A DNA stretch of 64,000 nt from the NCBI RefSeq assembly GCF_007833275.1, contig NZ_CP042241.1, positions 2,232,001-2,296,000 of the forward strand, written 5' to 3'. The notes beneath the pieces are model-generated. The model searched no databases. It worked only from the letters and a program-made list of their open reading frames with translations, and was not told where the DNA came from. This DNA is from Salarchaeum sp. JOR-1 (lineage in GTDB: Archaea; Halobacteriota; Halobacteria; Halobacteriales; Halobacteriaceae). A program made the position numbers and the translations under genes. Below, piece after piece: positions 1-9,403 of the stretch. The stretch's first letter is position 1. The number at the start of each line of letters is the position of its first letter.

Positions 1-349
1 ACGACACGCCCTCGGGGAGTCGCGCGAGCTGGTCGGGGCGCGCGACCGCGTACTCCGCGTACGTCCCCTGCTGGGTGCGCCCGAGTCCGGTGCCGAACAC
101 GCGGTCGCCCTCGCCGAAGTCGGTGACGTTCGCGCCGACCGACTCGACGACGCCCGCGAGGTCGGCGCCCGGCGTCATCGGGAACGCGGGCGGCTCGCGC
201 TTCCCTCGGCGGCCGTACGTGTCCACGGGGTTCACGCCCGCGGCCGCCACCCGCACCAGCACCTCGTCCGGATCGGGCGTCGGCGTCGGCGCGTCCTCCA
301 CTTGAAGCACGTCCTCGCCGCCGGTCTCGCGGAATCTGACTGCGCGCAT
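1..349 (-). CDS. Zinc-independent quinone oxidoreductase, N-terminal part
   Basis: The reverse strand from ATG at 349 encodes about 116 residues before the window ends. The start MRAVRF, the segment [16 protein letters not shown] and [10 protein letters not shown] with a following GDRVFG turn are the GroES-like N-terminal domain of NADPH:quinone reductase / medium-chain reductase proteins. Family knowledge: these enzymes reduce quinones or enones with NADPH in the cytoplasm. The zinc-ligand cysteines of alcohol dehydrogenases are absent, which favours the quinone reductase branch. The Rossmann domain lies outside the window. It is divergent from sucC, 108 bp away. Confidence 0.8.
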   Translation of the reverse strand, partial: MRAVRFRETGGEDVLQVEDAPTPTPDPDEVLVRVAAAGVNPVDTYGRRGKREPPAFPMTPGADLAGVVESVGANVTDFGEGDRVFGTGLGRTQQGTYAEYAVARPDQLARLPEGVS

Positions 350-423
350 ACACCCGAGAGTCGCCGCGAATCCGGATAAGTGTTCGTCGTTTCCGGGGTG
401 GTACGTTCCCACAAATGGACGGC

Positions 424-429
424 TTTAAG
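424..429 (+). promoter_or_regulatory. TATA-like box of sucCD
   Basis: A TTTAAG element sits about 29-34 nt upstream of the sucC ATG at 458. That spacing is what a haloarchaeal leaderless transcript would need (TATA about 25 nt before the start site). Position and sequence are seen; promoter function is inferred. Confidence 0.45.
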
Positions 430-457
430 CGACGCCCGACGGGAGTAACGAACGCAC

Positions 458-1600
458 ATGAGGCTTCACGAATATCAGGCGAAGGACGTGTTCGCCGACG
501 CCGGCATCCCGACGCCGGGGTCGGAGGTCGCGTCCACCGTCGACGACGTCGTCTCCATCGCGGAGCGACTCGGGTATCCTGTCGCGGTGAAGGCGCAGGT
601 CCACGTCGGCGGCCGGGGGAAAGCCGGCGGTATCAAGCTCGCCGAGGACAGCGACGAAGCCCGCGAGGCGGCCGAGGACATCCTCGGGATGGATCTCAAG
701 GGCTACACCGTCGAGAGGGTTCTCGTCGAGGAAGCGGTCGACTTCACGAACGAGCTCTACGTCGGCGTGACGATGGACCGCGGCGAGGGCAAGCCCGTCG
801 CGATGGTCTCCACGAAGGGCGGCGTCAACATCGAGGAGGTCGCCGAGGAAGACCCCGACGCCATCGCCCGCGAACACATCGACCCCGCGTTCGGCATGCA
901 TCCCTATCAGGCGCGGAAGGTCGTCTACGACGCCGGCGTCGACAAGGCCGTCGCGCGCGACGTCTCGAGCGTCCTCACGACCCTCTACGACCTCTGGGAG
1001 GACAAGGACGCGTCCGACGCCGAAATCAACCCGCTGATGGTCACGAGCGACGACGAAGTCGTCGCCGCGGACGCCGTCCTCAACATCGACGAGGACGCGC
1101 TCTTCCGCCACCCCGACCTCGCGGAGATGGAGGACGAGGCCGCCGGGGACGAACTCGAAGCGAAGGCGAACGAGTACGGCTTCGACTACGTCCGCCTGGA
1201 CGGCAACGTCGGCATCATCGGGAACGGCGCGGGCCTCGTGATGACCACGCTCGACCTCGTGGACTACTACGGAGGCGAGCCCGCAAACTTCCTCGACATC
1301 GGCGGCGGCGCGAAAGCCGAACGCGTCGCGAACGCGCTCGACATGGTGTTCAGCGACGAGAACGTCGATTCCGTCGTGTTCAACATCTTCGGTGGTATCA
1401 CGCGCGGCGACGAGGTCGCGAAGGGCATCAACGAAGCCCTCGAACAGTTCGACGAGATCCCGAAGCGCGTCGTCGTCCGGCTCGCGGGAACGAACGCCGC
1501 GGAGGGCCGCGAAATCCTGAACGACGAGCTCGTCACCGTCGAAGAGACCCTCGAAGGCGCCGTGCAGCGCGCCGTCGAATACGCGGAGGAAGACCAATGA
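458..1600 (+). CDS. sucC: Succinyl-CoA synthetase beta subunit
   Basis: A 380-residue protein starting [12 protein letters not shown], the standard N-terminus of SucC. It has an ATP-grasp domain (about residues 1-235) and a C-terminal CoA-ligase domain with [13 protein letters not shown] near residue 310. With SucD it interconverts succinyl-CoA and succinate with formation of a nucleoside triphosphate in the citric acid cycle. Length fits the family (about 388 in E. coli). It overlaps sucD in an ATGA arrangement, so the two are cotranscribed and probably translationally coupled. Identification is certain; ADP versus GDP preference is not visible. Confidence 0.97.
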   Translation: MRLHEYQAKDVFADAGIPTPGSEVASTVDDVVSIAERLGYPVAVKAQVHVGGRGKAGGIKLAEDSDEAREAAEDILGMDLKGYTVERVLVEEAVDFTNELYVGVTMDRGEGKPVAMVSTKGGVNIEEVAEEDPDAIAREHIDPAFGMHPYQARKVVYDAGVDKAVARDVSSVLTTLYDLWEDKDASDAEINPLMVTSDDEVVAADAVLNIDEDALFRHPDLAEMEDEAAGDELEAKANEYGFDYVRLDGNVGIIGNGAGLVMTTLDLVDYYGGEPANFLDIGGGAKAERVANALDMVFSDENVDSVVFNIFGGITRGDEVAKGINEALEQFDEIPKRVVVRLAGTNAAEGREILNDELVTVEETLEGAVQRAVEYAEEDQ

Positions 1601-2466
1601 GTATCCTAGTTGACGAAGACACCCGCGTCGTGGTACAGGGTATCACGGGCGGCGAAGGCAAGTTCCACACCGAACAGATGCTCGAATACGGGACGAACGT
1701 CGTCGCCGGCACCTCGCCCGGCAAGGGCGGGCAGGAAGTCGCCGGCGTCCCCGTCTACGACACGGTCGACGAAGCCGTCGAAGAAGAGGACGCCGACGCG
1801 TCCGTCGTGTTCGTCCCGCCCGCGTTCGCCGCGGACGCCATCTTCGAGGCGCTCGACACGAGCCTCGACCTCGTCGTCGCCATCACGGAAGGCATCCCGA
1901 CGCAGGACATGGCGAAAGTGAACAAGCGCCTGAGCGAGGTGGACACGCGCCTCCAGGGTCCGAACTGTCCCGGCATCATCACGCCCGGCGAGAGCAAGCT
2001 CGGCATCCTCCCCGGCAACATCTTCGAGTCGGGGAACGTCGGCCTCGTCTCCCGCTCCGGCACCCTCACCTACCAGGTCGTCGACACCCTCACCAGCCGC
2101 GGCATCGGCCAGACCACCGCCATCGGCATCGGCGGCGACCCGATCATCGGCACGGACTTCATCGACGCCCTCGAAGCGTTCGAGAACGACCCCGAGACGG
2201 ACGCCGTCGTGATGTGCGGCGAAATCGGCGGCGAGGACGAGGAGGAAGCCGCCGCCTACATCGCGGAGAACATGGACACGCCGGTCGCCGGCTTCATCGC
2301 CGGTCGCACCGCACCCCCGGGTAAACGCATGGGTCACGCCGGCGCAATCGTCTCCGGCTCCGGGACGGGTACCGCGGAGTCCAAGATCAACGCCCTCAAC
2401 GACGCCGGCGTCCCCGTCGGCGACACCCCCGCGGAAGTCGTCGACCACATCGAAGACCTGCTCTAG
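1597..2466 (+). CDS. sucD: Succinyl-CoA synthetase alpha subunit
   Basis: A 289-residue protein beginning [15 protein letters not shown]. The start is the ATG whose last two bases lie in the sucC stop (ATGA), which matches the family N-terminus. It has an N-terminal CoA-binding Rossmann fold ([13 protein letters not shown]) and the phosphohistidine loop [13 protein letters not shown], with His247 equivalent to the active-site His246 of E. coli. It forms the catalytic heteromer with SucC. A strong hairpin follows its stop codon. No irregularities. Confidence 0.97.
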   Translation: MSILVDEDTRVVVQGITGGEGKFHTEQMLEYGTNVVAGTSPGKGGQEVAGVPVYDTVDEAVEEEDADASVVFVPPAFAADAIFEALDTSLDLVVAITEGIPTQDMAKVNKRLSEVDTRLQGPNCPGIITPGESKLGILPGNIFESGNVGLVSRSGTLTYQVVDTLTSRGIGQTTAIGIGGDPIIGTDFIDALEAFENDPETDAVVMCGEIGGEDEEEAAAYIAENMDTPVAGFIAGRTAPPGKRMGHAGAIVSGSGTGTAESKINALNDAGVPVGDTPAEVVDHIEDLL

Positions 2467-2473
2467 CAACCCC

Positions 2474-2500
2474 TAAACGGTCGCCGGAGGCGACCGTTTA
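2474..2500 (+). terminator. Hairpin after sucD
   Basis: A perfect 12-bp inverted repeat (2474-2485 against 2489-2500) with a 3-nt GGA loop begins 8 nt after the sucD stop. No long T-run follows directly; a T6 run occurs at 2555-2560. It separates sucCD from the convergent regulator gene. The hairpin is seen; a terminator or RNA-stabilising role is inferred. Confidence 0.6.
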
Positions 2501-2640
2501 CCCGTTGCAGATCCCCACCCGACCGCACGGTGGTTGGCTGGACTTTCGAGTCCGTTTTTTGTTGCGTCGTGCGTGACCAGCACGGATGCCAGTCTCGTGG
2601 AGCGTCGAGCAGTCGAGAACGTCGAACTCGGTCGTGCTGG

Positions 2641-3789
2641 CTACTCGGCGAGGAGTTCGTCGAGGAGGTTGCGGTGGGCGGCGCGGAGGTGCTGGTGGAA
2701 GGTCGCGGGCGCGATGTCGAGGTCGGCGGCGAGGTCGTCGCCGCTCGTGTCGCGCGGCCACTCGAAGTAGCCGCTCTCGTAGGCGGCGGTGAGGACGGTT
2801 CGCTGGCGGTCGGTGAGCGCGTCGAGCGCGCCCTCGCGGGTCGCGTCCGCGCGGTCGATTTCGCGCTTCGACGCGACCGAAACCGTGGCCGCGACGGCGT
2901 CAAGGCGATCCACGACCGCGGGGATCGTCGCGCCGGGCGCGAGTCGCGCCGTGAGTCTGGCGGTGCCGTTCTCGACGCTCCCGTCGGCGAGCGTCGCACC
3001 CACGTCCGCGAGCGCGCCGAGCACCGACCCGGCGGATCGAGTCGTCTCCACGACCAGACCGCCCGACGGCGGTTCGTACACGCGAACACAGTCGTCCGCC
3101 GCCTCACGCACGCGCTCGGCGGTCGCATCCGAGCCGGTGACCGCAAACGTCACCGTGAACGCTCCGTCGTCGTCCGTGTACCCGAGCATCGTCGCGCGAC
3201 AGTCCAACGCGCGGGTCGTGTCGTAGGGGAACAGCCCGCAGTCCGTGACACGGAGGTCGAGTTCCACGAGGCGGCCCGCGTGGAGGCGGCGGCGGCGTTC
3301 CGACGCGGCGAGCGCCGCCCCGACGAGCGCGCCGACCTCGGACAGCACGCTCACGAACTCCCCCGCGAGCGCGGCCTCGCGAGACGCGTGCGCCACGAGA
3401 ACGCCGTAGAGCGCGTCACTCCACAGGAGCGGAACGGCCGCGACCTGTTCGGCGCCACGGGCCGTCGCGGCGTTCCGGCGTTCCTCGTCCGCGACTGCGT
3501 CGACGGCCATGACGGCGGGTTCGCGGTCGGAGAGCGCGCGCCCGACCGGGCCGTCGCCGCCGGCAGTCGGTTCCAGCGCGCGCTCGACACGGTCGTCGGG
3601 CGGCGCGGACGCCTGCGGCGCGACGGTCTCCGTCATCCGCCGCGTCCCGAGCCACGCGTACGACACACCGTCGACGCCCGCGACCGCCTCGCAGACGCCG
3701 TCCTCGAGGTCGGTTCGGTCGGACGCGTTCACGAGGCGGTCGCACACCCGGTGGAGGAGCGCGTTCTCCCGGGAGAGCCGCGAGTCCAT
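2641..3789 (-). CDS. Bat-like GAF / HTH_10 transcriptional regulator
   Basis: A 382-residue protein read from ATG at 3789 (MDSRLSREN). The first 150 residues look like a GAF sensor domain (DGVSYAWLGTRR; RNAATARGAEQVAAVPL). The middle is the bacterio-opsin-activator type region common in haloarchaea. The last 60 residues (LTDRQRTVLTAAYESGYF, then DLAADLDIAPATFHQHLRAA) are an HTH_10 DNA-binding domain. Proteins of this architecture regulate genes in response to redox, light or small ligands. The target cannot be told from neighbours. Convergent to sucCD, divergent from 3878. Confidence 0.85.
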   Translation of the reverse strand: MDSRLSRENALLHRVCDRLVNASDRTDLEDGVCEAVAGVDGVSYAWLGTRRMTETVAPQASAPPDDRVERALEPTAGGDGPVGRALSDREPAVMAVDAVADEERRNAATARGAEQVAAVPLLWSDALYGVLVAHASREAALAGEFVSVLSEVGALVGAALAASERRRRLHAGRLVELDLRVTDCGLFPYDTTRALDCRATMLGYTDDDGAFTVTFAVTGSDATAERVREAADDCVRVYEPPSGGLVVETTRSAGSVLGALADVGATLADGSVENGTARLTARLAPGATIPAVVDRLDAVAATVSVASKREIDRADATREGALDALTDRQRTVLTAAYESGYFEWPRDTSGDDLAADLDIAPATFHQHLRAAHRNLLDELLAE

Positions 3790-3877
3790 ACCGGGCGTGC
3801 GGCGCGCCGACACTTAGGCGCGTTGTCCGGCCCGCGAAACCGCACCACACTTCTCCCCCCGCCGCGTACCGCGCGGC

Positions 3878-4162
3878 ATGTCCGTGCTCGGCTCGGTTCG
3901 CGCGTTCCTCGACCGGTTCGTCCACCCCTGGATCGCCGCCATCGTGCTCTCCGGGCTCTCCCTCATCACCGTCGCCGCAGTCGCGGCCATCGTCGCGGTC
4001 GCCGCGGGGAACATCGGGTACTACCGGTTCGAGGCGCGGTTCGTCCCGCTCTCCGCGCTCGTCTCCCTCCTCGGCATCCTCGTCATCGCCGTCTGCACGC
4101 TCTACCTCGGCGTCCTCCGCGCCCTCCAGGTCGCGGGACTGGCCGAGAGGAAAACCCCATAG
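3878..4162 (+). CDS. Small two-helix membrane protein
   Basis: A 94-residue protein starting MSVLGSVRAFLDR. Two hydrophobic segments, about residues 18-43 and 56-83, are joined by a short charged loop (GYYRFEARF), and the C-terminus ends in charged residues (AERKTP). Codon use matches the chromosome. It lies 26 bp before the methyltransferase start on the same strand and may share its transcript. I do not recognise the family; it could be a small haloarchaeal membrane protein of unknown role. Confidence 0.7.
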   Translation: MSVLGSVRAFLDRFVHPWIAAIVLSGLSLITVAAVAAIVAVAAGNIGYYRFEARFVPLSALVSLLGILVIAVCTLYLGVLRALQVAGLAERKTP

Positions 4163-4188
4163 GGCGGGCGCGCCGACTAGGCGAACGA

Positions 4189-5208
4189 ATGCAGACAACC
4201 CACCGCACGCTCGCCGCGGACGCCCGCGACATGGCCGCCCTCCCGGACGGCTCGGTGGATCTCGTCGTCACCTCGCCCCCGTACCCCATGATAGAGATGT
4301 GGGACGACCTCTTCCGCGAGGACGACCCCGCGGTCGGTGACGCGCTCGACGACGGCGACGGCGAGGCGGCGTTCGAGTCCATGCACGCCCAGTTGGACGC
4401 GGTCTGGGACGAGGTCGCGCGCGTCCTCGCGGACGGCGGTATCGCGTGCGTGAACGTCGGGGACGCCACTCGCACGCTCGACGAGTTCCGCGTGTACCCG
4501 AACCACGCGCGCGTCACGAGCGCGCTCACGGCGCGCGGCCTCAGCCCGCTCCCCGAGATCGTCTGGCGGAAACCGACGAACAGCGCCGCGAAGTTCATGG
4601 GAAGCGGAATGCTGCCGCCGAACGCGTACGTCACGCTCGAACACGAGTACGTCCTCGTCTTCCGGAAGGGCGAGAAACGCGAGTTCGAGCCGATGGACGA
4701 CGACCGCTACGCCTCCGCGTACTTCTGGGAGGAACGAAACGAGTGGTTCAGCGACCTCTGGACGGACATCACGGGCGAACTCCAGGCCGTCGAGAACGCC
4801 GACCGCGAGCGCTCCGCCGCGTTCCCGTTCGAGCTTCCATACCGACTCGTGAACATGTACTCCACCCGCGGCGACCTCGTCCTCGACCCCTTCTGGGGGA
4901 CGGGAACCACCACGACCGCCGCGATGTGCGCCGCGCGGAACTCCGTCGGGTACGAACTCGACGCGTCGCTCGTCGAACGGTTCGCTGACACGGTGAGCGA
5001 GATCCCTGAACGGTCGCGGACGGTCGCGCGCGAGCGCCTCGCCGCCCACCGCGCGTACGTCGAACGAACCGACGACGACCTCGCGTACACCGCGGCGAAC
5101 TACGACCTCCCCGTCCGTACCAAGCGCGAACGCGACATCCAACTCTACGCGGTCGACGACGTCGCGGACGTCGCGGACGGCTACCGCGCCAGCCACACCC
5201 CCGTCTGA
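4189..5208 (+). CDS. Site-specific DNA methyltransferase, N4-cytosine type
   Basis: A 339-residue protein from ATG 4189. Motif IV is TSPPYP near residue 24; the SPPY form is typical of N4-cytosine methylases. Motif I, DPFWGTGTTTTAA followed by GYELD, lies near residue 227, so the order IV-I is the beta class. No restriction endonuclease gene is adjacent, so it looks like an orphan methylase. Haloarchaea carry a conserved orphan CTAG N4-cytosine methylase (Zim); size and motif order are compatible with that, but the recognition domain cannot be matched by eye. Confidence 0.88.
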   Translation: MQTTHRTLAADARDMAALPDGSVDLVVTSPPYPMIEMWDDLFREDDPAVGDALDDGDGEAAFESMHAQLDAVWDEVARVLADGGIACVNVGDATRTLDEFRVYPNHARVTSALTARGLSPLPEIVWRKPTNSAAKFMGSGMLPPNAYVTLEHEYVLVFRKGEKREFEPMDDDRYASAYFWEERNEWFSDLWTDITGELQAVENADRERSAAFPFELPYRLVNMYSTRGDLVLDPFWGTGTTTTAAMCAARNSVGYELDASLVERFADTVSEIPERSRTVARERLAAHRAYVERTDDDLAYTAANYDLPVRTKRERDIQLYAVDDVADVADGYRASHTPV

Positions 5209-5283
5209 CCGACCGCGTCGACCGCCCCGAGTGCGAAACGCGGTGATCGCGACACGCGCCTCGACGCCGAATCCGGCGGAAAG

Positions 5284-5601
5284 CTAGTCCAGTCGCCGCC
5301 AGCGCGACGACGCGCTGAGCCCCGTCACCACGCCCTGCACGTCCCGCTGCGTCGTCTCGTAGAACCGCTCGCGGCCGACCGGTGTCCGCACCCGCAACAA
5401 CACCGTCTCCCGGGTCGCCACGAACACCGACACCTCCCACGACGACCCCACGGTACCCCAGCGCCCGCGGAGCGACGACGCGTCCGCCGCAGCGACTCGT
5501 GACCCGTTCTCCCAGTTCTCGCGCGACACCCGAGACACCTCGAACGGCACCACCTCGGGCAGCCGCACACGCGACCCACCAGCGGAACCACGACTAGTCA
5601 T
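5284..5601 (-). CDS. Conserved-looking small hypothetical protein
   Basis: A 105-residue protein from ATG 5601 (MTSRGSAGG). It is rich in Arg, Ser, Val and Trp, including WENGSRVAAADASSLRG and a C-terminal SSRWRRLD. There is no signal peptide, membrane segment or cysteine motif. Base composition is that of the core chromosome. A longer reading upstream to 5805 adds unlikely Cys/Gly-rich sequence and is not used. I do not recognise it. It stands alone, 75 bp beyond the convergent methyltransferase. Confidence 0.55.
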   Translation of the reverse strand: MTSRGSAGGSRVRLPEVVPFEVSRVSRENWENGSRVAAADASSLRGRWGTVGSSWEVSVFVATRETVLLRVRTPVGRERFYETTQRDVQGVVTGLSASSRWRRLD

Positions 5602-5864
5602 ACCACACCAACCGCACTCCACCGACAAAAATTGTCGGAAGTCACGGCGCGCCCACACGACACACCGGACACGACTCCCGACAGGAAAACCCGACGCGAG
5701 AACCGACGCCCGCCGGCCACCCACCCCACCACAGTTCCAGAGTGGTGCGCCGACAAGTGGGACGGGGTTGGCTGTAATGCGTACGGCGACCGATAGTCGC
5801 TGCAACGCGCCGTTCGCGCTCTGACTCAGTATACACCGATTGATACACGGGAGTGAGAATCAGA

Positions 5865-6581
5865 TTATCCGAGTCCGAATGCGACGACGACGATGTACCC
5901 CCAGAGGTTGTTGAGTTGATGCACGAGCCAGGCCCCGCTGAGGTTGTCGAATCGAAGGCGGATAGCAGTCGAGACAATCGCCCACGCACACATCGTGAGT
6001 ACGCCGGCGATACCGAGCAATGCGACGTGGATAAGTCCGAACGCGAGGATTGCCAGTCCACCGGCCACTACCGGGTGAATGCCTCGCCCGAGCAGCGATC
6101 CGAGCACCATACCACGGAACAGGATTTCTTCAGCAAGCGGCGAAACCAGTACTGCACCGAACACGACTGCCGCGATAGTAAGCGGGTCAGACAAGGTGTA
6201 TTCGTATCCACGCATCGTGAGCCCCGCCGCTTCTGTCGCCGCGGTTGCACCGAGATACAGCGCTGTGCCAATCGGAAAACCTAACAGTGCCCACGCAAGT
6301 TCGTCCTTGCGCGGGCGGTCAAATCGAAACGCAACCGCTCGCGCTGCCGGACTGAACAAGGCATATACACCGCCAATCACGAACAGGGACGCGAGGCCGT
6401 AGCTGAAGTTTTTCCCAACTACACCATACGCTGTTCCGGGGATGAGCTCCTGGTATCCTAGTCCGAGACCGATAGCTAACGGTACAGGGAGTGCCGCGGC
6501 GACGAGACTGAGGCGTAGCCGGTCGTTAAGTGGAGCCGCAGAGCGTTGGAGCTGCCGGTCTTGAAGTCCGTCACCCACCAT
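5865..6581 (-). CDS. CPBP-family intramembrane metalloprotease
   Basis: A 238-residue polytopic membrane protein from ATG 6581. About six hydrophobic segments carry the CPBP (CAAX protease / bacteriocin-processing) motifs: AEEILFR with Glu151, Glu152 and Arg156, then FGLIHV with His185, then HQLNN with His221 and Asn225. Members cleave substrates inside the membrane. The gene starts the lower-GC stretch of the window. A TATAAAA-like sequence at 6592-6598 lies only about 11 nt upstream of the ATG, closer than expected, so the true start could be further in. Confidence 0.88.
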   Translation of the reverse strand: MVGDGLQDRQLQRSAAPLNDRLRLSLVAAALPVPLAIGLGLGYQELIPGTAYGVVGKNFSYGLASLFVIGGVYALFSPAARAVAFRFDRPRKDELAWALLGFPIGTALYLGATAATEAAGLTMRGYEYTLSDPLTIAAVVFGAVLVSPLAEEILFRGMVLGSLLGRGIHPVVAGGLAILAFGLIHVALLGIAGVLTMCAWAIVSTAIRLRFDNLSGAWLVHQLNNLWGYIVVVAFGLG

Positions 6582-6887
6582 CTCTGTCAGTTTTTATATC
6601 TGAGCAATACCACTACTATGACTCTACTGGAATCTGATCGAATAGACGGGGCTTTCTTGGAATTCCCACTACCCAACAGTATCAGCGTGACCAGCTCAGA
6701 GGGCGCTTTGAGTGGTCTTCGGACGTGAGTAGTACAACCCACGGACGGGCGAGACGATAGGCGAAACGCAGAACGAGGGCATCATAGAGCAGTTCACACA
6801 CTGCGGCTACACTCTCGTTGAATCGACACGTACAGTCCTCCGTTGACCCTCCGAGTTACTTAACTCAAACCCGTTGATGAATCCGAT
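6582..6887. other. Gene-free stretch, AT-richer
   Basis: Apart from the TATA-like sequence of the protease gene near 6592-6598, I see no coding, RNA or repeat signal here. A 36-codon open frame at 6618-6728 lacks coding character. Confidence 0.5.
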
Positions 6888-7169
6888 ATGGTTCCTCAGC
6901 TAACTCGTGCACAGAAGTTTGACCGCTCGATCCTCCGCGGAGCGTTCCTCGCGCTGTATTGGATACTGTACGTTGATCCGCTGACCGGGGAGGTACTCGG
7001 TCTCGCGCTCGGAAGCCTGCCGGTGCTTGTTGGGGTCTACCGCTACGTTGAGTCTGATCAGTATGTTGTCCAGACGCTCGCCGGTCTGGCGGCGGTCGCA
7101 CTCGGCGGTGGGGCTCCAGCAACACGTCTCTACCAGACCCCCGCTGGCAACTGGCTGGCTGGGAGTTAA
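6888..7169 (+). CDS. Small membrane protein of unknown function
   Basis: A 93-residue protein, MVPQLTRAQKFDRS, with two or three hydrophobic stretches (about residues 17-28, 34-50 and 63-78). It carries a conserved-looking ILYVDPLTGEVLG and ends in NWLAGS. Codon use is less GC-biased than the core genes, like its neighbours in the 5.8-9.1 kb stretch. Orientation and isolation give no functional clue. It could be a small phage- or plasmid-type membrane protein. Confidence 0.5.
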   Translation: MVPQLTRAQKFDRSILRGAFLALYWILYVDPLTGEVLGLALGSLPVLVGVYRYVESDQYVVQTLAGLAAVALGGGAPATRLYQTPAGNWLAGS

Positions 7170-7475
7170 CCGCTCCCACTGGCGTTGGGCATTATGCGTG
7201 TTGTAGTGACCCTTACGCTCGTCTGGCGACGCGATGTTCGATTGACTGCAACGATGAGTGAGCAACGCCACTAGATGGACGTCTAGTATCGAATCTTCCT
7301 GTTCAGACACTATCTGCTGTGAAACAACGGATAAGTGGGATTGCGAACGTACCACCGAATCATCCCCAGATTCCGTTGCTGTTCTCGGCGTTTCGCTGAA
7401 TACAGAGAGCACAGCTAACAACTAGGTCGTCTAATCTATGGACGCTGTCAGGTGTCTGCTGTTAAATATAGCGGA
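7170..7475. other. Gene-free stretch
   Basis: The interval between the small membrane protein and the end of the CapA-like gene holds no frame or structure I can support. It is AT-richer than the chromosome average. Confidence 0.5.
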
Positions 7476-8843
7476 TTATGCAGAATCGATGACGCCAACC
7501 CCATCCTCAGTATGAATGGTTGTTCCAAATCGTTTTGAACGGGTAGCGATCTTCTGGAGGATTGTACGCGCCTGCTCACCAGTTGCGAGTACCGGTGTGC
7601 CACGCTGGGGCGGTTCCGCATCTGGTTGAAGAGTACACGGATACAGAGTCACCTGATCGAGGTGCCCTCGGTCGTCAAACACGATCTCTGGAATGATGGA
7701 TTGCCAGTTGTCCGCATCGTGATCACCGTCCGAATCAACCTCTGTCGATGCATCGTCACCGCGAACGTCCGGGACAGTCGAGTCCAGATCCGCATCGGCA
7801 GTCTTCGGAATCCGAAAGATGGCCTCTTCTTGGAAAAAGAAATTCCCGAGCGAGTAACAGATCGGTCGTTGCTGGTAGATCTCGATACCACGAGTCGTGT
7901 GTGGCCCGGTCACAACGACAGCGTCAGCCCCGGCGTCAACACACGTATGCGCATACTGCTGGAGGAACACTGGTATCTCGTTGGTGTTCCGGTTGCCATC
8001 CCGTGCTTGGTGAGAGTGAAGCGCCATCACGACCCAATCCGCATTCGCGTTTGCTGTCTCCACTTGAGAGAGGATTGCCTGGCTATCACGTCGATGGAGG
8101 GACTGATAGATGCCTGACGGTCGCTCAGCAGTTGCCGGAGCAAACCGCATCTGCATGAAGTAGTAGGCGTCGTCGGTGTGCCAGTCCGGATTCTCCCGGC
8201 GGAGCCACTCGTTTTTGACGTCCTCAATACCGACAGTCTCAGCGATTGCTCGCAGCTGGTCGAGTTGTTCGGGCGGGATCCGGTACGTCCATTCGACGTG
8301 GAGTGGATTGATCCCGCATTCAGCGCTGAACGTCGATGTTGACACGCCCGCCTCACCACCCGGAGGAACACTAGTCGATGCGTCGATTACCCCCACGCGA
8401 CCGGCTTCTGTTTCCAGATAAGTGGGTTCCCGTGCGTCGGCCAGGTCTTCGCCGATTCCCGCGAACGGCAACTCGCGTTCCCGCATAGCAGCGAGCGTTG
8501 TTCGGAGCCCGTCTTGGCCGAAATCAAGTGCATGGTTTGAGGCGACTGTGAACAGATTCAGCCCCATTTTGGTCAACTCATCGAGCACTGCGGGCGGCGC
8601 TCCCATGATAGCTCCCGGGAACGGCCCGAGATACTGGTATTGGTCGGTCACCTGCCGAAGTGAGGCATGGTGGGTGCCTTCGTCCACCAAGACGGGCTCA
8701 ACTTGGGCTATCGAAGCGTCTGCTCTCCGGAGAACGTTGAGTAGCGCGTTGAAAGATTCGGGTTGATCTTCGAATTCGACGCCTTGGGGTGTGAGAATTG
8801 CGTCACCGGTTGCGGCGAGGATAAATTCACCGAGAGGCATCAA
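7476..8843 (-). CDS. CapA-family (poly-gamma-glutamate synthesis type) protein
   Basis: A 455-residue protein beginning MMPLGEFILAATGDAIL. It is a PGA_cap metallophosphatase-like fold: ATGD with Asp14 near the N-terminus, then VASNHALDFGQDG, VMALHSHQ, and GADAVVVTGPHTTRG followed by YSLGNFFF. These are the metal-binding and family motifs of CapA, which in bacilli takes part in capsule polymer export. Here no other capsule genes are adjacent, so the role is open (polymer or cell-surface hydrolase). A negatively charged stretch near residues 340-370 looks like a halophilic linker. There is no obvious signal peptide. GC is lower than in core genes. Confidence 0.85.
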   Translation of the reverse strand: MMPLGEFILAATGDAILTPQGVEFEDQPESFNALLNVLRRADASIAQVEPVLVDEGTHHASLRQVTDQYQYLGPFPGAIMGAPPAVLDELTKMGLNLFTVASNHALDFGQDGLRTTLAAMRERELPFAGIGEDLADAREPTYLETEAGRVGVIDASTSVPPGGEAGVSTSTFSAECGINPLHVEWTYRIPPEQLDQLRAIAETVGIEDVKNEWLRRENPDWHTDDAYYFMQMRFAPATAERPSGIYQSLHRRDSQAILSQVETANANADWVVMALHSHQARDGNRNTNEIPVFLQQYAHTCVDAGADAVVVTGPHTTRGIEIYQQRPICYSLGNFFFQEEAIFRIPKTADADLDSTVPDVRGDDASTEVDSDGDHDADNWQSIIPEIVFDDRGHLDQVTLYPCTLQPDAEPPQRGTPVLATGEQARTILQKIATRSKRFGTTIHTEDGVGVIDSA

Positions 8844-8899
8844 TTGCTCTCGATGACGTGAAAATACATAGTATCTTTGTGGCGAGTACGCGCGTTGTA

Positions 8900-8917
8900 T
8901 TCAGCAAGACTGCTGAA
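8900..8917. repeat. Perfect short inverted repeat upstream of capA-like gene
   Basis: TTCAGCA (8900-8906), AGAC, TGCTGAA (8911-8917) form a perfect 7-bp palindrome in the 256-bp gap between the CapA-like gene and the tRNA-Val gene. It could be an operator or a mobile-element remnant. No function can be assigned. Confidence 0.4.
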
Positions 8918-9099
8918 ACCCATCACTGGTTGAGGATTTCAACAGAGCCGAGCGGGTACAGTTTCATATAAACGCTGACCCAGAAACAGCGTGTCGTTTC
9001 AGAACCAGGTCTTTCAGTACCATAGCAGCCCGGCCGAGCAGTACCTGTCCGAGACCACGCAGCGCACAGCCGATGGATAGTGGCTACGCACGTCAGAAA

Positions 9100-9174
9100 T
9101 GGGCTGGCCAAGAGTTGAACTTGGGGCCTGCTCCGTGTGAAGGAGCCGTCATAACCGGACTAGACCACCAGCCC
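9100..9174 (-). tRNA. tRNA-Val (anticodon CAC), divergent copy
   Basis: The reverse strand folds as a full tRNA: acceptor GGGCTGG paired with CCAGCCC, D-arm GTC/GAC with a GG-containing loop, anticodon stem GCTCC/GGAGC around loop TTCACAC (anticodon CAC), variable AGGCC, T-arm CCAAG/CTTGG around TTCAACT, and discriminator A. The 5' half is nearly identical to the copy at 9404, but acceptor and T-stems differ while remaining fully paired. It looks functional and not degenerate. No CCA is encoded. Confidence 0.88.
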
Positions 9175-9403
9175 TCACCAGTGAGTAGCGCGCGCCACTT
9201 GTTAAATGAACTGGAATGCTGGCTGGTTTCCCAGAAACGAAGGGCTCCTTCAACGAGATTGGTAGACGTGCCCGTGGCTCGACACAGTATCGTTTACCAA
9301 GTAGGTGAATGCAGATCGGCGCGAATTCTGCCGGGCGGGATATCGGGGGCGAGAGCGCTAATGGGGGGTGTGTTCGCTCCTTCGAGAACGGTTAGCAGTC
9401 GTA

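Noticed and set aside
415-2466. A single 683-codon frame covering sucC and sucD
   Set aside because: Its first two thirds is an arginine-rich shadow of sucC; only the last part from 1597 is the real sucD frame.
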